DNA of 64,000 nt, taken from Euryodendron excelsum. Taxonomy: Eukaryota > Streptophyta > Magnoliopsida > Ericales > Pentaphylacaceae. Of the stretch, positions 1-11,829 are shown one piece after another. Under the pieces are notes generated by a model that was given only the letters and a program-made list of their open reading frames with translations, was not told the DNA's origin and searched no databases. The stretch spans positions 15,208,501 through 15,272,500 of the forward strand of contig CM065397.1 in assembly GCA_033060915.1 (NCBI GenBank), read 5' to 3'. Positions within the stretch are counted from its first letter, which is position 1; each line of letters starts with the position of its first letter. Made by a program: the position numbers and the translations under genes.

Positions 1-1220
1 CACCCTGAACAAAGGATACATACTCTAGGCTAGTTTTATATGAAAATAGGCTTATAGGCCTTTAATTTGATAGGTCAAGGGTCAAAACACATTTCGAGTG
101 AAGAAGTTGGGTCTTTTGAAAAACGGGCTAACATTTTGGAAAACAAGGTTGTCGGGATGAATTTGGGTTGACTTCAAACTCCAACAACTCACAATCCACA
201 AAGAACTAGGGTGCAAACTTTATATGAATGAAAAGGTGTAAGTGTCTACTATCTAATGTTTCAAATGGTGCTTAAAACATTTTCTAGAGCAAGCTAAGAG
301 TAAATTGCAAAATAGGGTTAAAACGGTCTTACGGTTCGAACACCTAGGCCAAAATGGCCGAATAGCTCTTTAGCCGTTCGAATGCCTCCTGGGCTGTTCG
401 AACGCCAAGGCAAAAAAGGGGGTGGCCCTTCTCTGGCTATTCAAAAGCCTAGAGCGGCTGTTTGAACTCCAGCCCAAAAAAAACTCACCGTTCAAATGCC
501 ATATCAGGCGTTCGAACGCCCTGCTGCTAAAATTCAAACCAAAACTCTCCAAAAACCCTCCAAACTCAACCAAACCTTCCCAATACTCTTAGGGCTCAAA
601 GATTAGCCCACAAGGATGACAATAAGTCAAAATGAGGTAGGAAGAATGATTAAATCAAAGGGATCTAGAGTTGAACTGAAAACCCTAACACTTTTCATAT
701 TTGAAAATTTTTCAAACCACTCCTCCCAATCTTCAACAATGAGTTTCAAGCTCTCAAAATCATGTAAATGGGACCCAAGGGGTCCTCCAAACTTGACAAC
801 AACTATCCTATATGCATATATACAAATGCCCTACACAATCCACCAAGATAGATACATATACATATACAATTATAGAGAGAGAATGGAAACCTTACCTTCT
901 TTAAGCTTTATGAAGTCTTTAATGGCTTCAATCTCTTCCTTCAAGCTCTTCTTCCTTCAATCTCCCCTTTCCTCTTTCTCTTCTCTCTTTCTCCCTCTCT
1001 CAACTGGTTGGGTGTGTGTGTTTGCGAGATTGTGTGTGTATGAGTGTATATAAGACGATACACATAGAAAATAATCATATGTGTCTCACTCTATAGGCTT
1101 AAGTTACAACATAACTTTTAATTGGTCAACTTAACTCAAATGATTAAATAACTAACATTAAACAATACAAATACTAGAAATCCACATTAATTTAAATAAA
1201 TAGAGGTTTGGGATATCACA
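1..1220 (-). mobile_element. LTR of a chromovirus-like (Tekay/Del type) Ty3/gypsy element, partial
   Basis: Read on the minus strand this begins TGTGATATCC at 1220, a start often seen in plant Tekay/Del LTRs. An AT-rich part follows, then a TATATA stretch near 1050, a GA-rich transcribed part (about 960-1015) and a GTAAGG donor-like site near 893. The left end lies outside the window, so it may be a solo LTR or the 5' end of a longer element. It truncates the Athila-like 3' LTR immediately to its right. The 145-codon ORF on the plus strand here is low-complexity LTR sequence. The lineage call is by sequence style only. Confidence 0.42.
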
Positions 1221-1506
1221 TCGGCTAGGGCGTTCGAACGAGTAGGTCGTTTGCAAGGCTATCCAAACAAGGTGTCCCCATCCATCTATAAGGCCGTCCA
1301 AAAGGGCAGAGAGCTTTCAGTTTCTAGATTTTTCTCCCCTATTGTGCTGTTTTGCTCTTTTTTCTTTCCAGCTCATCCCGAAAACTTGCAAATGCAATTA
1401 GACCTCAGTAGCATAATTTAGAGGCAGTTATGCCAATTATGTCTGTAAATTAGGGTCGACATAGGAACAAAGATGGGTTATTATACACAATTCTAAGGCG
1501 CAATCA
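1221..1506 (-). mobile_element. Truncated 3' LTR of the Athila-like element
   Basis: About 280 bp here match 23,310-23,600 closely; both copies share phrases such as 'gagagctttcagtttctaga'. The minus-strand start TG is at 1506, directly after a polypurine tract. The other end is cut at 1221 by the chromovirus-like LTR. This copy and the one at 22,295-23,600 bracket the Athila-like element. Confidence 0.7.
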
Positions 1507-1543
1507 CACCCCCTAACTTAACCTTTGCTAGCCCCTAGCAAAG
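1507..1543 (-). promoter_or_regulatory. Polypurine tract and adjacent perfect hairpin of the Athila-like element
   Basis: On the minus strand the purine run AAGTTAGGGGGTG (1519-1507) sits directly before the LTR start, where a plus-strand primer for reverse transcription belongs. Immediately upstream is a perfect hairpin with a 9-bp stem: CTTTGCTAG (1523-1531), a 3-base loop and CTAGCAAAG (1535-1543). A stem-loop of this kind before the tract is common in Athila-type elements. Confidence 0.65.
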
Positions 1544-3259
1544 CAATTCAAGACATCCTCAATTCTGGCAAACTGAGTGATGAACGAGTAATTATAAGCA
1601 TTTAACATGCCACCTACAATTTACCAATCTCACATTTTCCAAGTATGCTCGTATCTAAATATAACAACACACACTTATTAGAATTACGTCATAACCTGTT
1701 AGTTTCATATACAAGTACAACTCACAATTCAATTACGTGTCATCCAAATAAGTGTATCATGCAGCTTTGATTTCAACACCTTGCTTGGAATTCACTCATA
1801 AGAATAGAACGCACATGTTTTCTCTCTTAAGTTATGCTTACAAAGAGTAGTCGCGATGATCAAACGAGTATAACTTACAAGTCAAAAAACGCAACAGATA
1901 TATGGAGTGAATTAGCATAGCTCTATGAAAGGTTTTCAATCGCATCAAACATCCATAATATCATCATAAACTCTACATTTTTAACCTAAGACTGTACACA
2001 CTCTAGTCAATTAGGACTTGTTTTGGTCATAAAGTACTGAAATAGAGATTGCGTCAATAAAACTGTCTAGATAATAATATGTATAATATTGATGGCTTCC
2101 AGACATACTTGTTAGTTCTCATTCTCTTTTCTTGTTCTTCCTTTACATCTCAACCCTTCTTGGCTATTCAAAATTTTTTTTTAAAACAACTTCTTTGTTG
2201 AAGTCTTTGCTTCCCTTTTTGCCATCCCATACTAAAGATTTTTTTTCTTTTCTCTTTTGTCAAAGTCATTCTCTTCACATGCTCATAACCTTACACGTAA
2301 CAAAGTCAGCACTTGCAAATAAAAACTATGGCTTTACAAGGGTTATAAAAGAGGGCATATACTAGAAGAACTCAGTGGCTGAAGGTTACAATGAAAGCCT
2401 AAGGTCATACCTAGAAGTGCACCGTGTCAAGTTTCCCTAAGAGTTTCATGCATTGACATTCCTTCTATTTAAACAATTGAACTCAAAGTAATAGTTAATA
2501 GAGCTATTGAAAGGGCATACACAAAAAGGATATAAAGGAGTTGATGTAAAACTCTCCAGCAATGTAAGGCTCAATCCTAATAGGGCAATAATCTCCAGTC
2601 TCTTTAAATACACTATTTAGAATTCCAGTAATAGAAATCACTTATTGCACTAGTACATTTAAGTAATCAACCTATTTAGCAATTTCTCAATATGTGCTAT
2701 AGTTATGTAAAAACATAGTATCTCAAAAACAGTAAAGAAAAACTTATTGCAAATCACAAGTATAAATTGCTAACTATCACTTATATTCACTTCAACATAG
2801 GCATCCGTCATCTATTCCAAATATAAAGGTAAACAAAATATTTTACTTACAGACCGTTTACCATTACCCAGAAGGATGAGTCCTGCGTGCTAGCAATGCC
2901 GCCAATTTTTGGGCAATCACACAACAAAAGAAATAGTGCAAGGGAGCGGACCAACTCCTTGACAGTCAAAACATACATGACCAAGATATATGTATAAGAT
3001 CAAAGATAAAGAAGTAGACTAGCTCCTCCACAATTAAAGCAACATCTATGTATGTATATATCTAAGTATGATGTCCATGAACATAAAAGGAACCATCCCT
3101 GCCTATGCTTCGGACCGCCACATTATGACAAACAATCAGATCTTTAATCAAAATATCATCCGAAAACTATATACTAACATCCAACTAAAAAAAGAGAGTT
3201 TCAAATCATATAAATATAAACAAAAAGTAAACAGATCTAAACTCTCAGAATCTTTCTCA
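1544..3259. other. 3' untranslated part of the Athila-like element
   Basis: No convincing gene is visible. The stretch is AT-rich non-coding DNA between the env-position ORF and the polypurine tract. Open frames at 2132-2365 and 3068-3415 are short and compositionally uninformative. Confidence 0.5.
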
Positions 3260-4464
3260 CTCATCCATTTTGGGTTGCCATACTGTATGTTCAATCTCCC
3301 TCTAAAGCTCCTTTATGGCCTGGGTGTGCTACTTCTGCTCCTTCTAAATGCGGTCAAAACGTCCTGCAACCTCCTCCCTGAATGTCCTAAAAGCTTTAGT
3401 ATATGCCTCCAATAGATCAGAGTGATGCTTCTAAGTCAACGCCTACAACTCAAGCATCCTAATGATCTTATCCAGAGAAGCCTACTCTAGCAGATCATCC
3501 ACTCCCATGGTCGGTGATCTAAATCCATGCCAGTAGCTCTACTGCTCTCACTTGCCTCATCATCATCACTCCCTCTTTATCTCTTACCATGACTCTTATA
3601 TTGTCCCTCAGATCTTTTGAGAGAAGAAAGACCAATGGAGCTAATGGAAGTTCTTGTGGTGAGAAATGGTGGGGGTTGTACCTTGGCCTCCTTAATGAGT
3701 TGGGTTAACAAGCACACAAAAGGAATGCTACCACCCGGCATAGGTTGTTGCCATCATGACAGAGTTGGAGGAACATATACCTAGGGAGATCAATCACCTT
3801 CTTCTTCCCTATAACCCACATCATTTGGGCTCTCGGGAGACACAGTTGGGCTTTTCTGGCTAGGGGTAAGAGATTATGGAGATTGAATAGGAAAAGGGGC
3901 ATGTATCTCAATTTCATATGTAATTTTTTTCATTTGTGGCTTCCCCTCTACCCACTATTGGTTGTTGGTCAAAATCTTATTAGAAAACTCTTGGAGACAC
4001 GGGTTCCCCACCCCATGACAAAATTCGAGATTCGGCTCACGCTTAATCCTATAAAACTTACAAAACGACTTGGGGGTGATCTCTATGGTCTTTCCCCTCA
4101 ACCATGACACAATTTTTTCTGACCCTTTGTTTTTGCGAGTTAAAGAGATATTGGCCATGAGTTCAACGTAAAAAGTAAGAACATAGGTTCCCTCAGTTTT
4201 TGCTAGTTGGGTCCACCCCCTCCTTTTGAACTTTTGCTCCCAACCAAACTTGCCCCCAAAACTAAACAATTCTATTTTTCTCTCTACTGCGGCTGCCTTT
4301 CCCGCCCAGTATTTCCTAAAGTCTGTATAGGCTTGACTGGTTTTGAAAATCTCAATGTCAAAGTTGTCGGGATCAAACTTGTTGGGGTCATCCTCAACTT
4401 GGGGTTCAGGGGGTTGGGGCTCAACTTGTTGCTTCCCCTTCCCTTTGTTAGTTTTGGATGCCAT
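3260..4464 (-). pseudogene. Plant transposon protein (env-position ORF of the Athila-like element)
   Basis: The intact start is the ATG at 4464, followed by a lysine/glutamine- and proline-rich head and then a domain resembling the 'putative plant transposon protein' family (PF20167). Visible signatures are RGWTQLAKTEGTYVLTFY and IEITPKSFCKFY. A stop at 3955 ends the first frame at 169 residues. Homologous sequence continues in other frames: 'IDLPRYMFLQLCHDG' near 3,800-3,740, then a coiled-coil-like tail near 3,420-3,260. It lies after integrase and before the polypurine tract, the position of the env-like ORF in Athila elements. Its function is unknown. It closely parallels the ORF at 63,029-64,000. 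Confidence 0.55.
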
Positions 4465-5036
4465 TGGTTAAACTAACAAGCAAAAGATGTTTGCACAATA
4501 TAAGAGATATAGAGAAAAAAAAAATCATAACACCACAACATAACTAATAAAGATCACATAGATAAAAGTAAAGTATTAGATGTGTGTTTGTATCTCTAAA
4601 TAAACCTGAACCGAGAGAAACGAGAGTTTGCAATGGTTACTTGTAGAAGAAACAAGGCGGGAAGTCGAAGAGGCACACTGTTTCGAACGGCCAGGACTTC
4701 GTCGCTCGTCCAAATGCCTTTGCTCTCTCTCACTTGCCACGTTCGAATTGTGCGAATGAGAGAAAAGCAAATAATCCAACTTTTATATGCGGCGGGGGGT
4801 CATTCGAACATCCTTGCGAACGGCCCCAAAACGGCACCATTCTATTAAAATACCCCATCCAAATGGGCTTGCAGACGAGGCAGCCCATTCGATACCCCTT
4901 CCGAATGGGCAAAATGCTATGCAACTCCCATCCTCAAATTTTTCTAAATGTTTGGGCCGTTCAATTGGCCGTTCGAACGGGCAGTGAGTTGTCCAAATTT
5001 CTATCCTCAAATTTTTCTAAGTGTAACCCCTGTTTG
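4465..5036. other. Non-coding spacer of the Athila-like element rich in CGTTCGAACG-like motifs
   Basis: No gene is seen. The stretch has many variants of the palindrome GTTCGAAC (for example near 4684, 4803, 4971), which recur at 9783. This shows that the sequence right of the solo LTR continues this spacer. Confidence 0.5.
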
Positions 5037-6853
5037 TAAGCTGTAAGCACCCCATTTTTGCCCGCTCGGTAATCTCCGGCCCGACCAGATTCGGTTTCCA
5101 ACATCACAACACATGCAGGCTCAAGATGAGCCTTTTAATCTCCAATCCAACCAGCTGGTCGCTTCTTGGGCCCACAAGGATCCACTAAAGCCTTAAGCAC
5201 CATTGTTCCAGGTAGTTTTCCAGACTAGGCAGTCCCGGAAACCAACATCATCCAAGTAGCTTCCCGGGATCCGGCGATCTCAAGGACCAACACCTCATCA
5301 AAGATTCCAGACAGTTCACTTCTGGTGCCTGCTAGCTCGCCAATGTAGAATGTTCGTCATTCGGTAGTTCTTCGGGACCAGGCGTTCTCGGAGACCAACA
5401 CCACCCTTTCAGGTAGCTTTCTAGGACCATGTTCTCAAGAACCCACACCACCCTACAGGTAACTCTCTAAGACCAGGCGTTCTTAGAGACCAACACCGCA
5501 CAGGTAGTTTTTCGAGATCGGGCGGTCTTAGGAACCAACACCTAGGTCCACACCGGCGCCTACTAGCCCGACTCGGTGAAAAATGACCAAACCTACCCTT
5601 TTGGGCCTCCAGACACGTTTTGGGAAAGTTCAAAATCCCTCAAAATGATAATTCCATCCTTCCAAATGTTGTCAAACCATCAAGCGTCCCCCGCATGCCA
5701 TTCAGTCCAAATTCGGTCCTATTCCGGCCCACTCCGGTCAAAATGACCATTTTGCCCTCAAGCGACTCAGCATGGCACAAACCCCGCTAAACGGCAACGG
5801 ACTCTCTCAAAACCATCCCTGAATAGCCCTACACGCCTAACACAATATACCAGACCATTCCTGACCATTTCCAGCCAACTCTAGTCAAAATGACCGTTTT
5901 GCCCCTAGAAGCCCAAAAATGCCCCGAAACAGCACCGACCTTGGGATTTCGAGCGGAGGTTTCACCACCCGCCTTTGTTTAACCCAAGGAATACCCTACG
6001 ATGCTAAACTCACACGACTCGACAAAAGTTCCCTAGAGCGTCTCGCAGACGCTTCGCCTAAATTGTCTTTTCCCCCAATTTCCTTGTTATAACGCACCGT
6101 CAATCGACTTGAGAAATGCGTACATTAGGGAATTCTCAAACGCTCGTCCATAGATCTTTCCATCGATACGGTTCGATCGAATAGATTGCTCCCCGAAGCC
6201 CTCCATCGTACGGTGTGCAAACCATGACTTTCAGCAACCCCTGGAGCCTCTCGCAGGCGCTTCGCCAAGGTTGACTTTTTCTTCGATTCCCTAATCAAAA
6301 CGCACCTTCAAAAGACTTGAGAAATGCATAAATTTGGGAATTCTAGAAAGTATTTCCAGAGTACTTTCCATCGGAATGGTCCGATCGAATAGATCGCTTC
6401 TCGAAGGCCTCGATCACATCAAATGAAAACAGCTACTTTCAAACACACACGGAGCGTATCATAGACGCTCCACAAAAGTGTCCTTTTTGGCACGCTTCCC
6501 AAGGCAATATCACTCACCTCCAAACACAATTCAAACTTTTCAAAAACATGAAAATTGATCGGAAGCGCTAGGAAAACATCTCCAGTGCAACCGATTTCCC
6601 CGGAACCTTCCTAATTGACCCAATTATCGAGGCAAAGTTTGGGCGAATCTTCTCGGTGATGGAGCGTATGCTACATGCGCTCAAATTTTGTTCAGATCGA
6701 CCGAATTTCAAGCAACGGTCGAGATTTAGCCAGTACATAGAGTTCCACGTGTTATTCTGGCAATGGAACAGTACTTGCGCATGTCCTACATGCGCACGGC
6801 CAAAGTTTGGCCATGCGCATGTAGCACATGCGCATGGTCTGTTCCAGATTGCC

Positions 6854-6861
6854 TATAAATA
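6854..6861 (+). promoter_or_regulatory. TATA box of solo LTR copy 1
   Basis: TATAAATA lies 1.8 kb into the LTR, followed by CT-rich DNA. The related site in copy 2 (15,568) has the same sequence and context, which supports an LTR core promoter at the end of U3. Confidence 0.6.
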
Positions 6862-7659
6862 GAGGCCTCCCCCCTTGCATATTCCAGGTCCAAAATTGAT
6901 ACGAAACTCTGCTGAAATCACTCTAGAAACTCGAATCTCTACATATATTCCTCTCCTCCAACACTTAGGCTAGATTCAACCCCTCCTAAGCCTATACACT
7001 CCACCTACAAGGCCTCATACACACTTACACACTCCACTCTAGCCTCTCAAACCCTCTTGAAGTCACTCAAGCTCCAATCAAGACATCCATTGAAGACTAC
7101 AACTATGTTGAAGGCAAAAGGTGGTATCCCTTTTACATTTATGCTCTCCCCCACTCTTCTCTTCTCCGTCCTAGCCTACTTAGGCTATTCTCTATTTTAA
7201 CCCCCATCTTCAAGGCCCCTTTCTTGCATGCTTGAGCCAAGAGGGCTCTTAGATCATGCCTAGAGGAAAGCAAGTGAGAGCCACCGTGTAGGGGAATCTC
7301 TCACTAGCCTACTTTAAGATGGTACGGCCTAAGAGCCCCTTGTTTATGTGGTGAAGCCTAAAAGCCTTGTATGTGAATCATGACCCCTTGCATATTGCTA
7401 TTTTGATCATGTCTTGTGTGCTTGGCTCCATTTTATGCTTATTGTCATGCTCCACAATGTTTATATTGCTCTTAATTTTAGGCCATTTCCAAGCTCTATA
7501 TTTCTTTCAAAAATTGTTCCAAGAGTTGGCCCCCTTGAAGTTTAGGATGAGACATTAGGAGTCATGCCTTAGAAAATCCATCACAACCCCCTAATTCATA
7601 TGTTTGCATCATTGTATTTCAACTTGCCTGAAAGTTGCTTTCAAAACTCTCTAATATTT

Positions 7660-7915
7660 AAGGTTTCCATTCTCTCAAATTTAGTGGTTAAAATGGCCCC
7701 ATGGAACCCTCTCTTGAAGGGTCTCCCTTTATGTTGGCCATAGGAGCCCTAAATTGTTAGAATGGTTCCCTTTTCTCTTTATGATCACCTAAGAATGATG
7801 TTCAAGGTCTTTGATTTCAAGGTTTCAATTCTCTCAAGTTTAGTGGTTGGAATGCCCCCATGGAACCCTCTCTTGAGTGGTCTCCCTTTTGTTGGCCATA
7901 TGAACCCTCTCTTGA
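7660..7915 (+). repeat. Two-copy tandem duplication inside solo LTR copy 1
   Basis: A block of about 95-100 bp containing 'ccatggaaccctctcttga' occurs near 7,665-7,760 and again near 7,822-7,915, about 157 bp apart. The copies differ at scattered positions. Confidence 0.6.
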
Positions 7916-8269
7916 TGGAATGGTTCCTTTGAAAAAATGGTTTTCAAAATCCTTCTCCAAAGATGATTTCAAAGATGCATTCTCTCCATCTTTGCATAAA
8001 AAATGATTCTCCAAAAATTACCATCATTATGTTAAATTTTGACCCCTTATACTCTTGTCAAGATATTGGTTATAATGGCCATAAGGAAGCCTTCCTTGGA
8101 ATGGTCTCCAATTGCCAACCATATAAACCATACTCTTGGCTAGAGTTAAAATTTTCATGGAAATGATCTTTATAAAGATTGCCAACCTAAGTCCATTACA
8201 TATCATGTTTTGTTTTCAAAACTATTTCCAAGAATGCATCAAAACAACTTTCAAGACCATTCTCCAATC

Positions 8270-8455
8270 AAACCATAGGTTAACTTGACCCTAGTTACCA
8301 ATCCCTAGGTTAACTTGACCCTAGTTACAAAACCATAGGTTAACTTGACCCTAGTTACCAAACCCTAGGTTAACTTGACCCTAGTTGCCAAACCATAGGT
8401 TAACTTGACCCTAGTTGCCTAATTCTAAGTTAACTTGACCCTAGTTGACCAATCC
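8270..8455 (+). repeat. 30-bp tandem repeat in solo LTR copy 1
   Basis: About six units share the core 'taggttaacttgaccctagt', with variation mainly in the linker (aaccata/aatccct/aaaccct). It lies in the presumed U5 part and I see no equivalent array in copy 2. Confidence 0.85.
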
Positions 8456-9782
8456 TAGGCCAACCCTATTTTGGTTAACACACTTCAAGGTTCCAACTCT
8501 TGAACCCCCTTTTTTCAAATGATCATTCAAAATTTTCAATTATCCTCCTAACTTATTATTCCAAAACCTCCTACCCCTATGATTTCAAAAACCCAACTCC
8601 ATATACTCTTCTTATGTTCCTACACTCCATCTTCAGGACCTTTCCAAATATGTTTCCAAAGAGTCACAAACCTAAGGTATTCCTAGCCTTGTCATGGTTA
8701 GGGATTCCAAGGACAAGTGATAAATCAAGATCAACCTCTAAGGTTGTCCATACTAGGATTTCAAACACTTAGCCATTTTCAAAAACTACTTTCAAAAACT
8801 AATTCCTCAAAACATTCTAAAGTCATGCCTCTTAGGTTTTCAAAACAAGACTTCAAAAATACTTTCAAGTTCTTTTGAGTCATGCCAAAGTATTTTTTTT
8901 CAAAACTCCCCTAAAGTCAATCCAAAAGTATTTTCAAAATACTTCACTTCCAAGACCACAAAGAGTCTTTATCTTCTAAAGACCCCAAAGTGTCTTCAAA
9001 CCTTCTAAAGGCCCTAATGCACCTATTTTCCATCGGGCTCTTGCCCGAACTACGAATGACCTAATTCTCGCCAAATGAGATACTTAGGCAACCTAAAATG
9101 GTGCGGTCATAACGTTTATTTCAATTCCAATCCCTTTTTCAAAAATTCCAGTCAATTCAAAGTTTTTATTCCAAACTCTTTCAAAACCTCCATTATTTTC
9201 AAACTTTTTCCAAAAACTTGCATTATGCATCATCCATCCATTCGAAAAGTGATGACTAAACCCCGTTTTCAAAAATTCTAAAGTGGATATAAAGTGGACC
9301 ATGGTAACCGGTTATTCTAATGAGTGAACCAAGGGTGATTAGACATGTAGGTACCGAAAGGACGGGGTAGGGTGATGATCTTAGGATATCTTCGCTATAC
9401 GTAACCAACCCTCGAACCTTAGATCTCTATTTTCGAAAGACCAAAATGGAGTTATTTTCAAAAAAAGGGCTTAAACATTTCAAAAAGGTTGCCAAACAAC
9501 CTATTTTCTCAAAACCCTCTCTTGAGGGAGTTTTTCAAAACCTTTTCCAAGAAACCCTAAGTTTAATCTTCAGATTAACACTTAGTTTTAGGTGTCCTAA
9601 CTCACCTTAATGAAGTTAGGTGGCAACTCCTATTTTTCTAAAAAACCCTTAGTCAAACCAATTTTCAAACCTAGTCGCACTTGTCCTTTTAGGAGGACGA
9701 GTTCTAGTGACAGAGTTCCGTGCTTTAGGGTTTCCGAACCGAAAGAACATTGGATCCCAAAAAATCGGGGCGCGACATAAGC

Positions 9783-10127
9783 CCGTTCGAATGGGCAGTG
9801 GGGTGTTGCCAGAAAGTTTCAAATTTTTTCTAGGTGTCAATCCCGTTTGCAGGGCCATTTATATAGCCAGTGGCCAACCTAATTTTCCATCGTCAAATTT
9901 TTCTAAGGCAAGTACCCATCCGATAGGGAGTCTGGATAGGCAGAGGCTCAAAATTTTCAGCATTTTGAAAATGTTTCTAAGTATGGAGCCCCTTTTGCCA
10001 AAAAACTAAGTGTGGCCACTCCACTAATACAACAAAGAGAAAGATTACAATCAAATCACATCTAAACAAGGACGACCAAACAACGAAAGAGTGAAGAAAA
10101 ATGAAGAAAACAAAAAAAAATTCAATC
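9783..10127. other. Continuation of the Athila-like spacer right of the solo LTR
   Basis: After the TAAGC duplication the sequence resumes with GTTCGAAT-type motifs as at 4971. From 10,020 it becomes A-rich. No gene is visible. Confidence 0.5.
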
Positions 10128-10145
10128 CTAACCCCTCCCCCCAAC
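10128..10145 (-). promoter_or_regulatory. Internal (possibly central) polypurine tract
   Basis: On the minus strand GTTGGGGGGAGGGGTTAG lies about 170 bp after the integrase stop, preceded by a 'gaggacaat' phrase common before plant Ty3/gypsy polypurine tracts. A second tract next to an LTR exists at 1507. This one may be a central tract or a relic of an older element end. Confidence 0.5.
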
Positions 10146-10310
10146 TTGAATTGGCAATTGTCCTCAATGGACAACCTTTCCAAGAAAGGAAAGAAAGGAA
10201 CCTTACGACAACAACAAAACACTTAAAAAAAAAGAACACAAAACATAACACAGCAAAACAAAGCAACACAAAACAAAAGAAAACAAAACTAACAGTAACA
10301 AGACCATAAC

Positions 10311-11520
10311 TCATGCACATGGTGGTGGGTCATTAAGATCCCAAGTCTCAATCTCCGCCGCAAAGTTCTCCAAATATGGCTTAAACCGATGACCATTCAC
10401 TGTAAAAGCATTCATATTCATGGGATTCTCAATTTCTATTGCACCATGCGGATGAATGGTTTTTATAAGGTAAAGTCCAGTCCATTTACTCCGCAACTTG
10501 CTGAGAAACAAGTGAAGGCGAGAGTTATAAAGGAGGGCCTTTTGACCAACTTCAAAAGATTTTCGGGCAATGTGTTGGTCGTGAAGAACCTTCATCTTAG
10601 TCTTAGAAATTCACGAGTTCTCATATGCATCATTCCGGAGTTCTTCCAACTCAGAGAGTTAGAGTTTCTGGTAGTGGCCAGACTCGTTGAGGTTCGCATG
10701 CATTTGACGGATGGCCTAATAGGCTTTATGCTGAACCTCAACTAGAAGATGGCAAGCTTTTCCATACACTAAGCAATAAGGAGACATCCCGAGTTGGGTT
10801 TTATAGGCCGTCCTATATGCCCACAGTGCATCCCTTAAACATAAGGACCAATCTTTGCTATTGGGATTTATTGTTTTCTCAAGGATTTGCTTGATTTTCC
10901 TATTTGCTAACTCTACCCGACCACTAGTTTATGGATGGTAAGGTGTGCTTACTTTGTGTATGACCCCACATCAATGCATTAGAACCCCCTACGGGCCTAT
11001 TGTAGAAATAAGAGCCGTCATCACTAATAATGGCACGGGGCATACCAAATCTCGAAAAGATATTTTTTTAAAAAACTTGACCACCACTTAGTGATCATTG
11101 GTTCGAGAGGCCACGACCTCCACCTACTTTGACATATAATCGATGCCAACTAGAATGAATAGATATCCATAGGAGCTTGGGAAAGGACCCATGAAATCCA
11201 TACCTTAACAGTCAAATATTTCAATAATAGTGATAAAGTGAAGGGGCATCATATTCCTACGGGTCAAGCTTCTAATCTTTAACATCTATCACATGCATGA
11301 CAGTAAGTATGGATATCACGGAACATTATAGGCCAATAAAATCCACATTGCAAAATCTTTGTCGTGGTTTGTTTTGCAAAGAAATGGCAAAATGACATGA
11401 TGGACTGAAACTCATTGTCAGGCACACACCGACGAATAACTTGATCAGCGCAATATTTATATAGATATGGTTCATCCCACATGAAAACTCTCACATTCTG
11501 CAAAAATTTCTTTTATCTAT
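10311..11520 (-). pseudogene. Integrase of the Athila-like element (broken)
   Basis: The zinc-binding N-terminus is readable at 11,503-11,279 (CH...F, then CGFYWP and CHACDRC, the HHCC-type pattern). Core fragments follow in shifted frames, including GMPRAIISD near 11,045-11,020. The C-terminal domain is open at 10,595-10,311 and begins with KVLHDQHIARK, with the FEVGQKALLYNSRL and GHRFKPY motifs typical of Athila/Tat integrase ends. Several stops and frameshifts lie in the core, so it cannot be functional. Confidence 0.75.
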
Positions 11521-11829
11521 GGACAACCAATGTGGAGGAATCAGACCCGTAGCCAAATAATTGGCTATATCAGCAAGCTAAGGTGTGTTAATGTGAGAGA
11601 CAGAGTGAATAGAGAGAATCTTCTCATCTGAAAAATGCTCAAAAATAGGAGAGGATTCTAAATCTCGCCCCTCAATGGAAAGTTTAGACAAATGATCGGT
11701 TACCACATTTTCTACTCCATTTTTATCTCGGATTTCAATGTGGAATTCCTGGACAAGTAGGATCCAACGAATAAGGTGTGGCTTAGCCTTTTGCTTAGTG
11801 CGGCATGGTCTATGTAAATAATAACATGT

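Larger units (their letters stand above)
5042..9777 (+). mobile_element. Solo LTR (4,736 bp) of an Ogre/Tat-like Ty3/gypsy family, copy 1
   Basis: It starts TGTAAGCACC and ends GGCGCGACA, and is flanked by a perfect 5-bp target duplication TAAGC (5037-5041 and 9778-9782). No primer site, polypurine tract or gag-pol is present, so it is best read as a solo LTR left by recombination between two very long LTRs. LTRs near 5 kb are characteristic of Ogre/Tat elements. A conserved phrase resembling 'gatac.taggcaacc' near 9085 also occurs in copy 2 and is typical of Tat-lineage LTRs. Copy 2 lies at 14,001-18,629. Confidence 0.8.

Noticed and set aside
616..1053. 145-codon plus-strand ORF
   Set aside because: It lies in the LTR-like region and reads through CT-rich leader DNA antisense. 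No domain and low complexity.
10051..10320. Hydrophobic minus-strand ORFs that look like membrane proteins
   Set aside because: They come from an A-rich/T-rich non-coding stretch around the internal polypurine tract. Phe/Val runs are a composition artefact.
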